From Pelagophyceae sp. CCMP2097 (Eukaryota > Sar > Pelagophyceae): 20,232 bases of DNA. The position numbers and the translations under genes were made by a program. A model generated the notes under the pieces. The model was not told where the DNA came from, did not search any database, and was given only the letters and a program-made list of their open reading frames with translations. Below, piece by piece: positions 19,001 through 20,232 of this stretch (position 1 is the stretch's first letter; each line of letters opens with the position of its first letter). The stretch lies in the NCBI GenBank assembly GCA_026770575.1, contig MU657257.1:149085-169316 (forward strand). The letters run 5' to 3'.

Positions 19001-19229
19001 GCTCGCCGCGCACATCCGGCGCCTCGGCAACGCCAACGCCGCGTTCGCGCTCGAGCTCCGGGACCTGCGGCGCGCGCGAGCCGCCGCGCTCGACGAGATC
19101 GATATGATGCGCGCGCTCTACGTCGCCGCGGCCTCGAAGAAGACGGCGGCAGACGCGGCGCGCGGCCCAGCGACGCGCGGCCGAGCGACGCAAGCGACGC
19201 AAGCGACGCAGACCGACGACCGAGCCTGA
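16044..19229 (+). CDS. Unconventional myosin heavy chain, 1,061 aa, intronless
   Basis: Myosins use ATP to move along actin. The N-terminus (about 1-35) looks like the myosin SH3-like barrel (DVWVPGTVV). The motor domain runs to about 750. It has the P-loop GESGAGKT (170-177), switch I NDNSSRFG (216-223), switch II DIFGFE (444-449), the relay region FEQLCINYANEKLQ (457-470), an actin-contact segment VRCIKPN (649-655), an SH1-like helix QLRCAGVVEALR (671-682) and a converter start KIYFRAG (730-736). The TEDS-rule site, 16 residues before DALAK, is Asp394, so no phosphorylation is needed there. Loop 2 (about 602-624) has an acidic Asp/Ser part then RRKKKE. The neck (about 770-860) is Arg/Ala-rich with degenerate IQ-like units and one canonical IQxxxRxxxR (850-859). 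Coiled coils follow at about 865-891 and 938-1028. No FERM, MyTH4, PX or kinase domain is seen. I cannot set its class; it may belong to protist-specific classes. The start is the first ATG, context GCGATGG. Confidence 0.95.
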   Translation: MARVFCPDAADVWVPGTVVSDDGGTVVVDVRRPGHSDALEAAAVERRALRLADFGMAIAAALPRQNGAADDARAADACAAGDLCALDHLHEPAVLYAVRARYFAAAPYTYAAAMCVAVNPYEWLDALYRDDVRNEYSKRPRADLPPHVYAISASALRGLAKRDQSILVSGESGAGKTETVKIMMAHLAFGDAGVVKRVLQSQPLLEAFGNAKTARNDNSSRFGKFTQFQFETNADEAPKLVGAACTTYLLEKSRVVGQAQGERSYHCFYGVARGDDDAARALEAAGGVSALRYTARGDVSALGVDGVDDGDRRNAAWAALALLGAGAEDRSDAATLLAAVLLLGEIDFKASDDSDAARPAAGTALKTSRASVILGVGPGLAAALCRRTVCARNDVVEVALTLEQAAAARDALAKAIYVRLFAWVVSQVNEATRADGGTAVGLLDIFGFEKFGVNRFEQLCINYANEKLQRRCTLDVCARVQQEYDDDGVAWDRISFPDNAAALRLIEGRTGIIDVLNEECARPKGSDRGLVSKLEALHGQEWSAFAALKLRPDQFTVDHYAGPVTYTVQAWLESNRDTLNDDAAQIAANSSLPLLARIFAADASSDASDGASDGGAAARRKKKETVCTSFKSDLAQLMARIEATDVQYVRCIKPNALKQPRNFDAAMVVDQLRCAGVVEALRVARAGFPHRAAHADFLKRFALLAPAVREPRALADALGCGGGAAFGRAKIYFRAGVFEALEVRRSAARDGRATRFQTTARKFAARAAFQRLKNAATTVAAAQRRRSRRVAFTAARRSAVRVACRFRVRFAWRRADALRRTARATAVAAWWRACAARKALRAAVAAARRIQAHARRRARRAASAAAAEAAARQTQLEAQLERLRARLEAAGRGAPDSLEGQPVAAAAPTAGRSANVAPRARRRSPGAAPGEPRLVDESARMLEYLRADANELRAQNATLRRRDASLRASAARAERGRAAASSSFAALAAHIRRLGNANAAFALELRDLRRARAAALDEIDMMRALYVAAASKKTAADAARGPATRGRATQATQATQTDDRA
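17862..17885. repeat. 12-bp tandem repeat in myosin loop 2
   Basis: GCCTCCGACGGC occurs twice in tandem (17862-17873 and 17874-17885). It encodes the repeated Ala-Ser-Asp-Gly of the surface loop between the upper and lower 50-kDa subdomains. In-frame expansion would change loop length without breaking the motor. Confidence 0.8.
19184..19210. repeat. 9-bp tandem repeat at the myosin C-terminus
   Basis: AGCGACGCA occurs three times in tandem (19184, 19193, 19202). It encodes the (Ala-Thr-Gln)n tail just before the stop codon. Related AGCGACGC units lie slightly upstream at about 19169. Confidence 0.8.
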
Positions 19230-19485
19230 AACGGCGCTCGCGGCGAGACCGGCCAAAAGTCCGCTCATCTCGCTCCGGGAGCTGCGATGCGAGTGCAAGA
19301 CGCGCAGCGCCGCCGCGCGACGCGTTCGAGATGCGCTGCGGCGCTCCTCCTCGGCGGCGACGCGGGGCCACGCGCGTCGTCGCACCCCACGGACCCGAGA
19401 TCAGCGCCCCGCCGCCGCCGCGCGCGGTCGCCGGCGGGACGACGGCGGGGCAGCATCGCCGCGCGACTCGCAGTCGGACGCCCGC

Positions 19486-19521
19486 CGAGATCCCGACCAT
19501 CTGCGAGATCGTGACCATCTG
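19486..19521. repeat. 18-bp tandem duplication
   Basis: CGAGATCCCGACCATCTG (19486-19503) is followed directly by CGAGATCGTGACCATCTG (19504-19521), with 16 of 18 bases identical. Confidence 0.85.
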
Positions 19522-19727
19522 GCTTCCCATCCTGGCGCCCGCGGACCTCGAGACGCAGCACTTCGACGTCGTCGTGGACCCGGCCGACGAGCCCTCGCGA
19601 TCGGCATGCCAACCGCGCTCCTCCGGAGGCGCTGCGCCGCCTTGTCGGCCAGCGCTCAGTGGGCTCTGCCCAGGACCCCGATTTTTCGCGAGGGTATGTA
19701 CCACAGTATTTTGTAATAGGCCACGAA

Positions 19728-19790
19728 CGTACCCGCGTACCCCCACCTTTCGCTGCCGCCACTGGCCGTCGACGTACCCACGTACCCCAG
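19728..19790. repeat. Paired CGTACCC direct repeats
   Basis: ACGTACCCGCGTACCCC (from 19728) and ACGTACCCACGTACCCC (from 19772) match at 16 of 17 positions, with start points 44 bp apart. Each is itself a doubled CGTACCC unit, giving four units in all. Confidence 0.75.
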
Positions 19791-19804
19791 CCGTGTCGAG
19801 ACAA

Positions 19805-20012
19805 ATCCACATTAGTCGGCGTTGGTCTCACATCAAATCCGGAGGAGCTCTCAATAGTGTCTATCGCAAAAACGTCGACCAAATTCGAACATCAGTTACC
19901 CGGCGAGTTCACATGAGGATGCCTCGTCGAACGGGGGTTCATATAAGTGAGGAGGAGCCTGTCCACATTGGGGGTGCACGTGTCCACATTTGTCGCGAGC
20001 GGGTCCACGTCA
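19805..20012 (+). promoter_or_regulatory. Series of GTCCACATT-like motifs upstream of the last gene
   Basis: ATCCACATT (19805), GTTCACATG (19907), GTTCATATA (about 19938), GTCCACATT (19971 and 19982) and GTCCACGTC (20003) recur within about 210 bp. All lie upstream of the start at 20094. They may be binding sites of a transcription factor or remains of a short tandem array. The repeat unit length is not constant. Confidence 0.35.
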
Positions 20013-20093
20013 GTGGGTGTCCGTGGCACCACATCAGCGCGTCCTTCCCTGCTCTCACAGAGCATTTGGCATAGGCCTGAGACGCGCGACCTC

Positions 20094-20232
20094 ATGTCCG
20101 ACGACGGCGACGCCGCGCGCGCCGAGAAATACCCATCGTCTGAGGAGGGCGGCGATGGTAGCGACGAGGACATGCCGCCGAAGTCGCGCCAGAAGAAGAT
20201 CCGGAAGAAGTCGACGTCGACTGGCGCGACGA
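20094..20232 (+). CDS. N-terminal part of an unidentified protein, cut by the window end
   Basis: An ATG at 20094 opens a frame of 46 codons that runs off the window. It starts MSDDGDAARAEKYPSSEE, is acidic to about residue 26 (GSDEDMPPK) and then turns strongly basic (SRQKKIRKK). Acidic-then-basic, Ser-rich N-termini are common in nuclear proteins, such as chromatin or transcription factors, but no domain is visible yet. The sharp return to high G+C and protein-like composition after the repeat-rich spacer supports a real gene start. The ATG context (CTCATGTCC) differs from the GCGATGG of the other three genes. Confidence 0.5.
   Translation, partial: MSDDGDAARAEKYPSSEEGGDGSDEDMPPKSRQKKIRKKSTSTGAT

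Larger units (their letters stand above)
19230..20093. other. Intergenic region with short direct repeats
   Basis: I see no supported gene in this 864-bp stretch. Long open frames cross it, but they start inside the myosin gene in the wrong frame and have no recognisable content. The stretch carries an 18-bp tandem duplication at 19486-19521, paired CGTACCC elements at 19728-19790 and a loose series of GTCCACATT-like motifs at 19805-20012. It is less G+C-rich than the genes around it, especially at 19680-20000. Confidence 0.6.

Noticed and set aside
18012..19812. Minus-strand open frames of over 400 codons opposite the myosin tail
   Set aside because: They mirror the GC-rich myosin neck and tail coding sequence and have no family signature.
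17993..20074. 693-codon plus-strand frame overlapping the myosin tail and the downstream spacer
   Set aside because: It starts inside the myosin gene in a shifted frame and is mostly Arg/Ala-rich noise. Its last part crosses repeat-rich DNA and shows no domain.
1..20232. tRNA, rRNA or CRISPR-like arrays
   Set aside because: I found no T-loop/anticodon arrangement, rRNA core sequence or regular repeat-spacer array. The repeats present are short and irregular.

Overview
The window looks like nuclear DNA from a GC-rich unicellular eukaryote. The evidence is a myosin motor gene, two short GT-AG introns (116 and 134 nt) inferred from reading-frame joins, very strong G/C preference at third codon positions, and large Ala/Arg-rich proteins. 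A pelagophyte-like or other stramenopile alga is my best guess. That rests on composition and protein style only, not on a marker gene.

Layout. (1) 1-558: no convincing gene; it holds a 20-bp tandem repeat and copy A of a degenerate repeat. (2) 559-1754 (+): C-terminal part of a RecQ-type helicase (second helicase lobe, zinc-binding segment, RQC winged helix). The first lobe is absent and the reading frame is broken by one base near 903. (3) 1755-2706: convergent intergenic region with a long imperfect hairpin (2237-2303) and an inverted copy B of the repeat seen near 268-333. (4) 2707-14315 (-): one giant gene of about 3,830 codons, made of a short first exon, a 116-nt intron and an uninterrupted 11-kb exon. 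It carries a CCCH-like zinc finger, coiled coils, acidic and Ser-rich linkers, and repeated beta-rich modules with an 'FxxY(D/E)P' type core. I cannot assign its function. (5) 14316-14642: a 327-bp divergent promoter region. (6) 14643-15823 (+): a two-exon coiled-coil protein of 348 residues. (7) 15824-16043: spacer with a 29-bp imperfect dyad. (8) 16044-19229 (+): an intronless 1,061-residue unconventional myosin with an intact motor, degenerate IQ neck and coiled-coil tail. (9) 19230-20093: intergenic, with several short direct repeats. (10) 20094-20232 (+): the start of a further gene cut by the window edge.

The giant protein, the coiled-coil protein and the myosin are adjacent, and the first two share a promoter region. 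A cytoskeletal or ciliary link among them is possible, but it is inference from position only. The starts at 14315 (-), 14643 (+) and 16044 (+) share the context GCGATGG, which supports these choices over non-ATG starts further upstream.
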